From: DASRDS01 sp035569435
GTDB taxonomy: Bacteria; Gemmatimonadota; Gemmatimonadetes; Gemmatimonadales; Gemmatimonadaceae
Assembly: GCA_035569435.1 (NCBI GenBank)
Contig: DATMNB010000043.1
Span: 1-39,426, forward strand
Direction: 5' to 3'
DNA length: 39,426 bases
Part shown: positions 9,078 through 16,727 of the stretch, piece by piece
Position numbering within the stretch: the first letter of the stretch is position 1
Layout of the letters: each line of letters opens with the position of its first letter
Position numbers and translations under genes: made by a program
The notes under the pieces: model-generated
What the model saw: the letters and a program-made list of their open reading frames with translations, nothing else
Databases searched by the model: none
Told to the model about the DNA's origin: nothing

Positions 9078-9827
9078 TCAAAAGTCAATAGTCTGTCTAC
9101 CGAGGGTACGCACCACCTCGATGGCCATCGCTCGCAGCAACGTCAACTCGCGCGAGTCCGGCCCGGCCCGAAACACCAGTGACCTGAGCGACCGCAACAC
9201 ATGCTCAGGGTAACGCGTCTTGAAGAAGTCGATGGCCACGAGGGCTCGCTCGGCATCGGCAAAGGCCTGCTCGAATTGCTCCGCCGTCGGTGGCGGCGCG
9301 TCGTGCTTGGGCGGCCCGATCACCCGCGTTGCATCCCCCGCCGCCAGGTGCAGCTCGTACGCGGCCACGAGCACCGCCTGCGCCAGGTTGAGCGACGCGT
9401 GCTCCGTCGTTGGAATCGTCGCCACCATATGCGCGCGGTCGAGGGCGCTGTTGGGGAGGCCCGAGTCTTCCCGGCCAAACAGCACGGCCACCGTCCCACC
9501 GGCCGCCCGATCCAGCAGCCGCCCCGCCGTCTCCCGCGCGTCCGCGCTCTCACGCTTGGCGGCCCGTCGCCGACGCGTATACGCCGCGACAAACGTCGTG
9601 TCGACGATCGCCTCGTCGAGCGTCTCGAAATGCCGGATGCGATGCACCAGATCGGCCGTGTCGTGCGCCACCCCTTCGATCCGCTCCGGTTCGTACGCCA
9701 CCGGCCGCACGAGGCGCAAATCCCCGAGACCCATGTTTTTCATCGCCCGCACAGTGGCGGCGATATTGACGGGGTCCTGTGGTTCGTAGAGCACCACCGC
9801 CACACGGTCCAGCAGCGAATGCGGCAT
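9078..9827 (-). CDS. trmJ: SpoU-family tRNA (cytidine/uridine-2'-O-)-methyltransferase, TrmJ type
   Basis: This is an S-adenosylmethionine-dependent 2'-O-methyltransferase with the SPOUT trefoil-knot fold; E. coli TrmJ methylates position 32 of tRNAs. The three family motifs are in order: NIAATVRAMKNMG near residues 22-34, VLFGREDSGLPN in the middle, and the knot sequence ASLNLAQAVLVAAYE. A helical C-terminal extension (AEQFEQAFADAERALVAIDF) matches the TrmJ subgroup. At 249 aa the length is typical. The ATG at 9827 is chosen; an in-frame TTG two codons upstream is possible. The gene is divergent from dedA, 47 bp away. TrmJ versus another SpoU paralogue is likely but not proven. Confidence 0.85.
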   Translation of the reverse strand: MPHSLLDRVAVVLYEPQDPVNIAATVRAMKNMGLGDLRLVRPVAYEPERIEGVAHDTADLVHRIRHFETLDEAIVDTTFVAAYTRRRRAAKRESADARETAGRLLDRAAGGTVAVLFGREDSGLPNSALDRAHMVATIPTTEHASLNLAQAVLVAAYELHLAAGDATRVIGPPKHDAPPPTAEQFEQAFADAERALVAIDFFKTRYPEHVLRSLRSLVFRAGPDSRELTLLRAMAIEVVRTLGRQTIDF

Positions 9828-9874
9828 CCCCAATCTTAGCGGCCACCTGCCGTCCCGACTACTTTCCCTGCGAT

Positions 9875-10516
9875 ATGTCCCCGATATCCGAGCTCCTCCA
9901 TCGCCTGCATGATCTGCCTGCTCTGGTCACGTGGGCCGGATCGGTCGGGCTGGCAGCCATCATTTTCACCGAAACCGGGCTCTTTTTCGGGTTCTTTTTG
10001 CCCGGAGATTCGGTCCTCGTCACGGCTGGGCTGCTCATCTCCCAGGGCTCGGTCCATATCGACATCGTAACACTGGGCCTCTTGCTCAACACCGCGGCCA
10101 TCCTGGGCGACAACACCAACTACTGGATCGGCCGCCTGTCCGGCCCCCGCATCTTTACCCGCGACGAGTCCCTCTTCTTCCGGCGGCGCCACGTCGACCG
10201 GGCCCATGAGTTTTATGAGCGACACGGGCCCAAAGCCGTGGTCCTCGCCCGATTCATGCCTATCATCCGGACGTTCGCGCCACTCGTTGCCGGCGTCGGC
10301 CGCATGGACTACCGCAAGTTTCTCACATTCAGCGTCCTCGGCGGCACCGCGTGGATCTGGAGCATGTTGCTGCTCGGTTACTTCCTTGGCCGCAAAGTCC
10401 CGGGCGTGGCCCAGCACATCGACCTCGTGATCATCGCGGTCATCTTCCTCTCGATCCTCCCCGGGCTCATCGGCTGGTGGCGCGAACGAAAGGCACCAGC
10501 CACCTCCACTCCGTAA
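9875..10516 (+). CDS. DedA-family membrane protein
   Basis: This 213-aa integral membrane protein is of the DedA/SNARE-associated family, whose members act in lipid carrier recycling (undecaprenyl phosphate or phospholipid flipping) and envelope homeostasis. Family signatures are the re-entrant segment ETGLFFGFFLPGDSVLVTAG and the second one with conserved Arg and Pro, LARFMPIIRTFAPLVAG. Hydrophobic helices follow near residues 150-175 and 185-205. The start at 9875 puts MSPISELLHRLHDL in front, as in homologues; the longer in-frame form lies across trmJ. No Shine-Dalgarno is visible. The gene is followed 18 bp later by sodA, probably in one transcript. The exact substrate cannot be read from sequence. 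Confidence 0.88.
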   Translation: MSPISELLHRLHDLPALVTWAGSVGLAAIIFTETGLFFGFFLPGDSVLVTAGLLISQGSVHIDIVTLGLLLNTAAILGDNTNYWIGRLSGPRIFTRDESLFFRRRHVDRAHEFYERHGPKAVVLARFMPIIRTFAPLVAGVGRMDYRKFLTFSVLGGTAWIWSMLLLGYFLGRKVPGVAQHIDLVIIAVIFLSILPGLIGWWRERKAPATSTP

Positions 10517-10534
10517 TCTGGAGATCCGAACGCC

Positions 10535-11158
10535 ATGGCTTTCACGCTCCCTCCCCTGCCCTATGCCTTCGATGCGATCGAGCCCTCCATCGATGCGCAG
10601 ACGATGCAGATCCACCACGACAAGCATCACGGGACGTACGTCACCAATCTCAATGCGGCCATCGAGAAAGCGCCCGAGCTGGCGTCCAAGTCACTCGATG
10701 ATCTGATGACCGGCATCAATACCGTGCCGGAAGCGGTGCGCGCGGCTGTGCGCAACAACGGCGGTGGCCACTGGAATCACTCGCTGTTCTGGCTCTGGCT
10801 CGATCCGAACAAAAAGGGCGGCGAGCCGTCGGGCGGCCTGGGGGCGGCCATCAAGGCGTCGTTCGGTGACTTCAACACGTTCAAGACCCAGTTCACCGCC
10901 GCCGGTGTCGGCCGCTTTGGCTCGGGCTGGGCGTGGCTGGTCCATAAGGACGGCAAGCTGACCATCACCAGCACGCCGAATCAGGACAACCCCTTGATGG
11001 ACGGCACCCGTCCTCGCGACGTGCTCCTCGGGCTCGACGTGTGGGAGCACGCCTACTACCTCAAGTACCAGAACCGCCGGCCCGACTACATCGCGGCCTT
11101 CTGGAACGTCGTGAACTGGCCCAAGGTCGCCGAACGGTTCGAGGACGCCAAGAAATAA
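10535..11158 (+). CDS. sodA: superoxide dismutase, manganese type
   Basis: This enzyme dismutates superoxide to hydrogen peroxide and oxygen. The 207-aa protein has the four metal ligands of the Fe/Mn family: His in MQIHHDKHH, His in GGHWNHSLFW, and Asp and His in GLDVWEHAYY. The segment STPNQDNPLM carries the active-site Gln in the position typical of Mn enzymes; Fe enzymes have a Gln in the N-terminal half instead. There is no signal peptide, so it is cytoplasmic. A GGAGA ribosome site lies about 10 nt before the ATG. It follows dedA closely and ends just before a strong intrinsic terminator. Confidence 0.95.
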   Translation: MAFTLPPLPYAFDAIEPSIDAQTMQIHHDKHHGTYVTNLNAAIEKAPELASKSLDDLMTGINTVPEAVRAAVRNNGGGHWNHSLFWLWLDPNKKGGEPSGGLGAAIKASFGDFNTFKTQFTAAGVGRFGSGWAWLVHKDGKLTITSTPNQDNPLMDGTRPRDVLLGLDVWEHAYYLKYQNRRPDYIAAFWNVVNWPKVAERFEDAKK

Positions 11159-11179
11159 ATAAGGAAGAAAATTTTCTTT

Positions 11180-11220
11180 CTCTTCCCCGCCCCGTTGGGG
11201 CGGGAAGAGATTTTTTCTTT
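11180..11220 (+). terminator. intrinsic terminator of the dedA-sodA transcript
   Basis: The arm at 11180-11193 (CTCTTCCCCGCCCC) pairs with 11197-11209 (GGGGCGGGAAGAG) around a GTT loop with one bulged C. ATTTTTTCTTT follows. It lies 21 bp after the sodA stop. The U-run is on the plus strand, so it serves sodA; the minus strand has a shorter A/T mixed flank. Confidence 0.92.
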
Positions 11221-11223
11221 ATG

Positions 11224-11273
11224 ATTTGGAGGGAGGAGGTGCTCGCGTCAGCGAGCAGCTTCTCCCTCCAAAT
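11224..11273. terminator. long near-perfect hairpin over the speA 3' end
   Basis: Outer arms ATTTGGAGGGA (11224-11234) and TCCCTCCAAAT (11263-11273) and inner arms GCTCGC (11241-11246) and GCGAGC (11251-11256) are perfect inverted repeats. Only a short imperfect stretch separates them, giving about a 23-bp stem with a 4-nt loop. The speA stop codon (11248-11250) is in the loop, and the last eight codons form one arm. There is no clear U-run after it on the minus strand, so it may act as a terminator or as a 3'-end stabiliser. Confidence 0.6.
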
Positions 11274-13182
11274 ACGTATACCCCTCCAAACCCGCGACAT
11301 ACTCGGCGATGAAGGTATTGGCCTCTGAGCGGCTAATCATTTCAGCCCCCGCCACCTTCCGCCGAAATGTCGTCAGAAGAGTATTGGCGTTGTACTCGAC
11401 ATAACTCAGCACATCGGTGACCGTATTCCCCCGCACGAGATCCGTGATCTCATACCCGGTACTCGTGTCGGCCAACCGCACGTGCACGGCGTTGGTGTCG
11501 CCAAACAGGTTATGCAAGTCGCCGAGGATCTCCTGATACGCCCCGGTGAGAAAGATGCCGAGGATGTAATCCTCATCGTCGTTGACCGCATGTAACTCGA
11601 GGGATGGCTTCCCCAACTTCCCCCCCACAAACCGATCAATCTTCCCGTCGGAATCACACGTGATATCCTGCAATGTCCCACGCCGCGTCGGTGCCTCACT
11701 CAACCGATGGATCGGCATGATCGGAAAGAGCTGATCGATCGCCCAATTGTCCGGCAACGACTGAAACACCGAGAAATTACAGAAATACCGGTCGACCAAC
11801 GCCGCCTCGAGATCGCCGGCAATGTCACCATAGTCGTCCGGTTCCTGCTGCGCCCGCCGGGCCACCACGTTCACGATCCGAAAATAGATCTGCTCCGCCG
11901 CCGCCCGCCCTCGGAGCGAGAGCACGCCGCTCTGAAAGAGATCCTGCGCCCGGCCACGATCGAACACGGCATCGTGATACGCCTCGATCACCCGCCGATA
12001 CCCGACATCCTGCTGCAAATCGTCGTAGTCGGCCACCATCTCGTGCAACAGTGCATGATCCTCGTCGCCCAGCACAGGCAACGGTAGCTCCGCCTGTGAT
12101 TCGACATCGATGACCTTGAGCAACAGCAACGCGTGGTGCGCCGTCAACGCCCGCCCCGACTCGCTGATCAGGTGCGGCATCGGCAACTCCTGCTCCCGGC
12201 ACGACTCGGCCATGATGTAAATCACATCGTTGGCGTACTCCTGCAGCGTGTAGTTCACGCTGGCGTGGGCCGTGGAGTTGGTCCCGTCGTAGTCGACGCC
12301 CAACCCCCCACCGACATCGACGTGCGTGATGTCCACGCCCAGATGCCGCAGCTCGGCGTAGAACCGCGCCACCTCCTGGAGCGCCGCCTTGATCGAGCGG
12401 ATATCGGAGATCTGACTCCCGATATGAAAGTGGATCAGCTTGAGGATGTCGAGCCGCCCCCGCTCGCGCAGCATGTCGATCGCCTTGACGAGCTGTGACG
12501 TCGTGAGGCCGAACTTGGACTTCTCCCCGCCACTCTGCGCCCACCGCCCGAACCCCACCGACGACAACTTGATCCGCACGCCGGCGCACGGCACCACTCC
12601 GAGCTCGTCGGCGACCGTGAGGAGCACGTCGATCTCGCTCAACTGCTCGATGACGATGAACACCTCGTGCCCGAGCTTCTGCCCGATGAGGGCGAGGCGC
12701 ATGAACTCCTCGTCCTTGTACCCGTTGCACACGATCGTGTGATCCGTCGCTTCTGACAGCGCCAGCACCGCCTGCAACTCAGGCTTGGAGCCACACTCGA
12801 GGCCCACCCCATGCAGCGATCCAAACTGCACGACCTCCTCGACGACCCGCCGCACCTGATTGACCTTGATCGGGTACACGGTCGTGTATCCACCCTCGTA
12901 CCCGAACTCCTCGATCGCGGCATCAAAGGCGCCACTCAGCGACTCGATCCGCGAGCGGAGCACGTCGGAAAAGCGAAGGAGCACCGGCAACGCGACGCCC
13001 TGCTCCTCCAGATCGCGGGCGATCTCGAACAGGTCGAGCTCGCGCCCCGGGTGCGCGCGATCCGGACGCACGACGACGTGGCCACGACTATTCACATCGA
13101 AGTACCCGCCGCCCCATCCCTCGATGTTGTACATCTCGCGGGCAGACTCGATGGTCCACCCTTGAATCGTTGATGCGCTCAC
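11248..13182 (-). CDS. speA: biosynthetic arginine decarboxylase
   Basis: This PLP-dependent enzyme converts arginine to agmatine, the first step of polyamine synthesis by the agmatine route. At 644 aa it is close to E. coli SpeA (658 aa). The PLP lysine is K106 in VYPIKVNQ. Other family signatures are SGGEKSKFGL, HFHIGSQ, the phosphate-binding DVGGGLGVDYDG, SGRALTAHH, and the C-terminal active-site Cys in ITCDSDGKID. The start is a GTG that overlaps the stop of the upstream permease gene as GTGA (13179-13182), so translation is probably coupled. Agmatine ureohydrolase or deiminase genes are not in the window. Its place behind an ABC exporter pair is unusual. Confidence 0.96.
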   Translation of the reverse strand: MSASTIQGWTIESAREMYNIEGWGGGYFDVNSRGHVVVRPDRAHPGRELDLFEIARDLEEQGVALPVLLRFSDVLRSRIESLSGAFDAAIEEFGYEGGYTTVYPIKVNQVRRVVEEVVQFGSLHGVGLECGSKPELQAVLALSEATDHTIVCNGYKDEEFMRLALIGQKLGHEVFIVIEQLSEIDVLLTVADELGVVPCAGVRIKLSSVGFGRWAQSGGEKSKFGLTTSQLVKAIDMLRERGRLDILKLIHFHIGSQISDIRSIKAALQEVARFYAELRHLGVDITHVDVGGGLGVDYDGTNSTAHASVNYTLQEYANDVIYIMAESCREQELPMPHLISESGRALTAHHALLLLKVIDVESQAELPLPVLGDEDHALLHEMVADYDDLQQDVGYRRVIEAYHDAVFDRGRAQDLFQSGVLSLRGRAAAEQIYFRIVNVVARRAQQEPDDYGDIAGDLEAALVDRYFCNFSVFQSLPDNWAIDQLFPIMPIHRLSEAPTRRGTLQDITCDSDGKIDRFVGGKLGKPSLELHAVNDDEDYILGIFLTGAYQEILGDLHNLFGDTNAVHVRLADTSTGYEITDLVRGNTVTDVLSYVEYNANTLLTTFRRKVAGAEMISRSEANTFIAEYVAGLEGYTYLEGEAAR

Positions 13183-13961
13183 CCGACCGCTCGCTTGAGA
13201 AATGCACGGACCGCCAACGTCCAGAAGACCACGACCAGTATCGACATCGCCAACAGTACAACGGCAAGCGGCATATGCGGCACCTCAGGCGTCAACGCGC
13301 CGCGCATCCCCTCGGAGACGTACACGAGCGGATCGATCAATACCCCATACTTGGCCACCGGCACCACGTCGAGCCCGCGCCATGGGTAATACGTGCAGCC
13401 GAAAAAGATCATCGGCGCGATGAACACACTGAACATGAGCCCGATCTGCTGGGGGCTGATCGTGGACCCGATGAGCAAGCCGAGCGCCGAAAACGTGGTC
13501 GCTCCCAACACCGTGACGGCCAGGACGGCGCCAAAGTGCACGAGCGTGAAGCCCGGGATCGACCCCATAATCAGCCAGGAGGCTGGCAGCACGACCAGCG
13601 CCGCGATCACGCCCTGGATCACGCCGACCACAATCTTTTCGGCGGCGATGTACGGCGTCGGAATCGGCGCGAGCAGCCGGTCCTCGATCTCTTTGGTCCA
13701 CCCAAAGTCCTGCACCATCGGCAGCGTCACCGACTGGACCGCCGCTAGCGTGAGGCTGAGCGCCAGGATCCCAGGCAGCAGCGCCGTCGTATAGCCGCTC
13801 CGCACGAATCCCATCTTCGGGAGCAGGCTCCCAAACACGATGATGAACAGGAGCGGCTGCATGATCGTCCGCAGCAGGAAATACGGCAGCTCCCGCCGCG
13901 CGACCCGCAGGTCACGCCGCAGCAGCGCGCCAAACACCGTGGAGACCCGAATACTGGTCAA
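13179..13961 (-). CDS. ABC-2 type exporter permease
   Basis: This 260-aa membrane protein has about six hydrophobic helices of the ABC-2 (DrrB/NodJ-like) permease family, which with its ATPase exports drugs, lipids or polysaccharides. After a cytoplasmic start (LLRRDLRVARRELPYFLLR), helices begin at IMQPLLFIIVFGSLL. The family's FGWTKEIEDRLLAPIP segment precedes the third helix, and FIAPMIFFGCTYYPW lies near the C-terminal part. It overlaps the ATPase gene by ATGA (13958-13961) and speA by GTGA. The substrate is not shown by sequence. Coupling with speA suggests, but does not show, a polyamine-linked cargo. Confidence 0.88.
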   Translation of the reverse strand: MTSIRVSTVFGALLRRDLRVARRELPYFLLRTIMQPLLFIIVFGSLLPKMGFVRSGYTTALLPGILALSLTLAAVQSVTLPMVQDFGWTKEIEDRLLAPIPTPYIAAEKIVVGVIQGVIAALVVLPASWLIMGSIPGFTLVHFGAVLAVTVLGATTFSALGLLIGSTISPQQIGLMFSVFIAPMIFFGCTYYPWRGLDVVPVAKYGVLIDPLVYVSEGMRGALTPEVPHMPLAVVLLAMSILVVVFWTLAVRAFLKRAVG

Positions 13962-14956
13962 TCGAGCTTCCGACCGGTGAGCGAGATGAACAAGGTCTCC
14001 AGACTCGGCGCCGAGAAATTAATGTTCTTGAGCGTCCGGCCGCTCTGTTCCGCGGCCGTGATCAGCGCCGGGATCACCTCGCCCCCCCGATCACTGAACG
14101 CGCGCACGACCACGCCCCGCGCCTCGACGCCCGTGACGCCGAGCACGGCCCGCGCCCGCTCGAGCGCCGGCGTGGCGTCGCTATCGAGGACCAGCTCGAT
14201 GAGCGTGCCCCCCGGTGCGCGCGCCTTGAGCACCTCCGGCGTGTCGAGCGCCAGGAGCCGGCCACCATCCACGATGGCGATCCGGTCGCAGAGCTGGTCC
14301 GCCTCTTCCATGTAGTGCGTCGTCATGATGATCGTCCGCCCCTGCCCATGCAGCTCACGCAGAATCTCCCAGAACGCCAGGCGCGCCTGCGGATCGAGGC
14401 CGACCGTCGGCTCGTCGAGAAAGATGACACGCGGGTCGTGAATCAACGCCCGCGCGATCATGAGACGCTGCTGCTGGCCACCCGACAGCTCATCGACCTT
14501 CGCCCGCGCTTTATCGGCGATGCCCAGCCGCTCGAGCAGCGCGAGCGCCCGCGCTGTGGCGGCCTGCGTCCCGATCCCGAAATACGCGGCGTGATAGAGG
14601 AGATTCTCAAAGACGTCGAGGCTGCGGTCGGGGTTGGGACGCTGCGGCACCACACCGATGCGCTGGCGGACCGCAACTGCCTCCAATAAGACGTCAGCGC
14701 CAGCTACAATGGCCTGCCCAGCGGTTGCGATGATGCGCGTCGTCAGAATGCCGATCGTGGTAGTTTTCCCGGCGCCATTTGGACCCAACAGGCCGAAGAA
14801 CTCCCCCTCGGCGACCTCCAGATCGAGGCCATGCAGCGCGACAATCGGGGCGGCTTGCGCAGCCGCCGCAGCCGGTCCCCGGCCATTTCGCCCGGGCCGG
14901 CCGCTCGGCGGCGGGTAGACCTTACGCAGCCCCTGCGTGCGGATGGCGGGCGTCAC
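13958..14956 (-). CDS. ABC exporter ATP-binding protein
   Basis: This is the nucleotide-binding subunit of the adjacent ABC-2 permease, of the DrrA/CcmA-like class, 332 aa. Walker A is GPNGAGKTT, the Q-loop region is VVPQRPNPD, the signature is LSGGQQQRL, Walker B is VIFLDEPTVGLDP, and the switch His is in IIMTTHYMEEAD. A C-terminal DUF4162-like domain follows (ARAVLGVTGVEARGVVV, then SAPSLETLFISLTGR). An unusual Pro/Gly/Ala-rich insert (PPPSGRPGRNGRGPAAAAA) separates the first two beta strands. The start is GTG, without a clear Shine-Dalgarno. It is the first gene of an ATPase-permease-speA operon and divergent from the histidine kinase. Confidence 0.9.
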   Translation of the reverse strand: MTPAIRTQGLRKVYPPPSGRPGRNGRGPAAAAAQAAPIVALHGLDLEVAEGEFFGLLGPNGAGKTTTIGILTTRIIATAGQAIVAGADVLLEAVAVRQRIGVVPQRPNPDRSLDVFENLLYHAAYFGIGTQAATARALALLERLGIADKARAKVDELSGGQQQRLMIARALIHDPRVIFLDEPTVGLDPQARLAFWEILRELHGQGRTIIMTTHYMEEADQLCDRIAIVDGGRLLALDTPEVLKARAPGGTLIELVLDSDATPALERARAVLGVTGVEARGVVVRAFSDRGGEVIPALITAAEQSGRTLKNINFSAPSLETLFISLTGRKLD

Positions 14957-15059
14957 GTCGCAAAGCTATCCCCCCACGGGGAGCCAGTGTAGGGGCACAC
15001 GCGTCACGAACGATCCCCCGATAGACGGTGCGCCACTAGCGGCTGGCTCAGGGCTCGCT

Positions 15060-16673
15060 ATGTTCCCGAACGTTATGCCGGTGCCAGAGACAAGCCGACT
15101 GTCCCTCCGCTACAAGATCGCCGCGTCGGCTGGGTCGGTGGCCGTCGTGCTGCTCGTGGGCACTCTCGCGTACCTGGTCGCGGCGCGGAACGCCCAAGCG
15201 CTCATGGCGAGCGCCAACACGCAGAACACCCTGCACCTGCTCGACTCGACGCTGACGCGCGTGCTCGACGCCGAGACGAGCCAGCGTGGGTTTCTGCTGA
15301 CAGGCGACCCTCGCGATCTGGCGCCGTTCGACACGTCGTACGCCGACCTCGGCGGCATGGTGGACCGGCTCGGCGAGTTGGCGTCCACCGACACGCTCCT
15401 CTCACAACAGGCGGGCAGGCTGCCGGCGCTGTTGCAGACCAAGTTCGCCGAGATGCGGCGCACGATCGCCTTGAGGCGGAGCGGCGGGTTGGACGCGGCG
15501 CGGGCCGTGGTGCTCCTGGGCGTCGGCCGGATGTACATGGACTCGATCCGCGCATCGATTACGGCGATGCAGTCGGCCGAGTTGGCGTCGCTGGTGCGGC
15601 GCCGAGCCGATCGGACAGTTGAGACAGCGCAGTTGTTCGCCGTGCTCATCGCGGGGACACTGCTCGCCGTGGCGTTGGCGTCGATCACGACGGTCGCGTT
15701 GGCGCGGGCCGCCCGGCGTGAGGAGCGCGCGGCGGCCCGGCTCCGCGACCAGGCGCTCGAGCTCGAGGCGACGAATCAGCAACTCCAGGAGCAGGCGACG
15801 GTCCTCGAGGAGCAGGCGAGCGAGTTGGAGTCGGCGAACGACGAGTTGGCGGCGGCCAACGACGAGCTCCAGACGACGACCGAGGACTTGCTCGCGCAGA
15901 CGGCGGTCGCCGAGGTGAATGCCGACCGGGAGCGGTTGGCACGGGCCGATGCCGACGCGGCGCGGGTCGCGGCGGAAGAGGCCAATCGGGTGAAGTCCGA
16001 TTTCCTGACCAACATGAGCCACGAGCTCCGCACGCCGTTGAACGCGATTGCGGGTTACGCCGAGATCATCTCGCTCGGCATTCGCGGGCCCGTCACCGCG
16101 GAGCAGCTCTCGGATCTCAAAGGGATCCAGCGGAGCGAGCAGCACCTGCTCAATCTGATCAACACCATCCTTGCGTTCGCGCGGCTCGAGGCCAACCAGG
16201 AGCTGTTCACCATCCAGTCGGTGGCGATCAGCGACGTCATCGGCGAGGTCCTCTCGTTGATCTATCCCCAGGCGCACGCCAAGGGGTTGACGGTGCGGTC
16301 GTCGTGCACGCCGGCGTGCCCGCCGGCCGCGGCGGACCGCGACAAGGTCATCCAGATCCTGGTCAATTTGCTGGGCAATGCCATCAAGTTCACCGATCCG
16401 CCGGGCGAGATCGTCGTGAGCTGCGAGGCCACGCAGGAACACGTCATCGTCTACGTGCGGGATACCGGTCGCGGGATCCAGCCCGAGGCGCTGGAACGGA
16501 TCTTCGAGCCGTTCGTGCAGCTCGACCGGCAACTCTCGCGGCCCGTCGACGGCGTGGGACTTGGGCTGGCGATCAGTCGCGACCTCGCCCGTGGCATGTC
16601 CGGTGAGCTCACCGTGACCAGCGTGCCCGCGGACGGATCGACGTTTACCCTCTCGCTCCCCTGCTCCGCGTAG
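15060..16673 (+). CDS. CHASE3-type membrane sensor histidine kinase
   Basis: This is a two-component sensor kinase of 537 aa. A first membrane helix (about 17-40) and a second (about 184-206) enclose an extracytoplasmic CHASE3-like domain with the typical DAETSQRGFLLTGDP motif. A long heptad-rich coiled coil (LEATNQQLQEQATVLEEQAS) leads to the dimerisation domain. The phosphoacceptor is His321 in NMSHELRTPLNAI. The ATP-binding domain shows the N box (QILVNLLGNAIKFTD), G1 (DTGRGI) and G2 (GVGLGLAISRDL). There is no receiver domain and no response regulator gene in the window, so the partner is unknown. ATG 15060 is chosen over a longer in-frame form that overlaps the divergent ABC gene; 15075 is also possible. 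Confidence 0.9.
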   Translation: MFPNVMPVPETSRLSLRYKIAASAGSVAVVLLVGTLAYLVAARNAQALMASANTQNTLHLLDSTLTRVLDAETSQRGFLLTGDPRDLAPFDTSYADLGGMVDRLGELASTDTLLSQQAGRLPALLQTKFAEMRRTIALRRSGGLDAARAVVLLGVGRMYMDSIRASITAMQSAELASLVRRRADRTVETAQLFAVLIAGTLLAVALASITTVALARAARREERAAARLRDQALELEATNQQLQEQATVLEEQASELESANDELAAANDELQTTTEDLLAQTAVAEVNADRERLARADADAARVAAEEANRVKSDFLTNMSHELRTPLNAIAGYAEIISLGIRGPVTAEQLSDLKGIQRSEQHLLNLINTILAFARLEANQELFTIQSVAISDVIGEVLSLIYPQAHAKGLTVRSSCTPACPPAAADRDKVIQILVNLLGNAIKFTDPPGEIVVSCEATQEHVIVYVRDTGRGIQPEALERIFEPFVQLDRQLSRPVDGVGLGLAISRDLARGMSGELTVTSVPADGSTFTLSLPCSA

Positions 16674-16679
16674 CGGAGC
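16663..16679. terminator. hairpin at the histidine-kinase stop codon
   Basis: GCTCCGC (16663-16669) and GCGGAGC (16673-16679) are a perfect 7-bp inverted repeat with loop GTA. The repeat includes the stop codon of the kinase gene. No T-run follows, so an intrinsic-terminator role is weak; it may be a transcript-end structure between the convergent kinase and chemoreceptor genes. Confidence 0.4.
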
Positions 16680-16700
16680 TCAGTTCAACCGACTAGCTCT

Positions 16701-16727
16701 AGCAGGGTGCGTCCTTCAGCACCTGCT
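16701..16727. terminator. imperfect hairpin at the chemoreceptor 3' end
   Basis: AGCAGGGTGC (16701-16710) pairs with GCACCTGCT (16719-16727), nine pairs with one bulged G. It touches the stop codon of the minus-strand chemoreceptor gene. It lacks a U-run on either side. Together with the hairpin at 16663 it fills the 52-bp gap between convergent genes. Confidence 0.35.

Noticed and set aside
15402..16532. Minus-strand frame of 376 codons opposite the histidine kinase
   Set aside because: The plus strand has all kinase boxes; the antisense product is low-complexity and Arg-rich.
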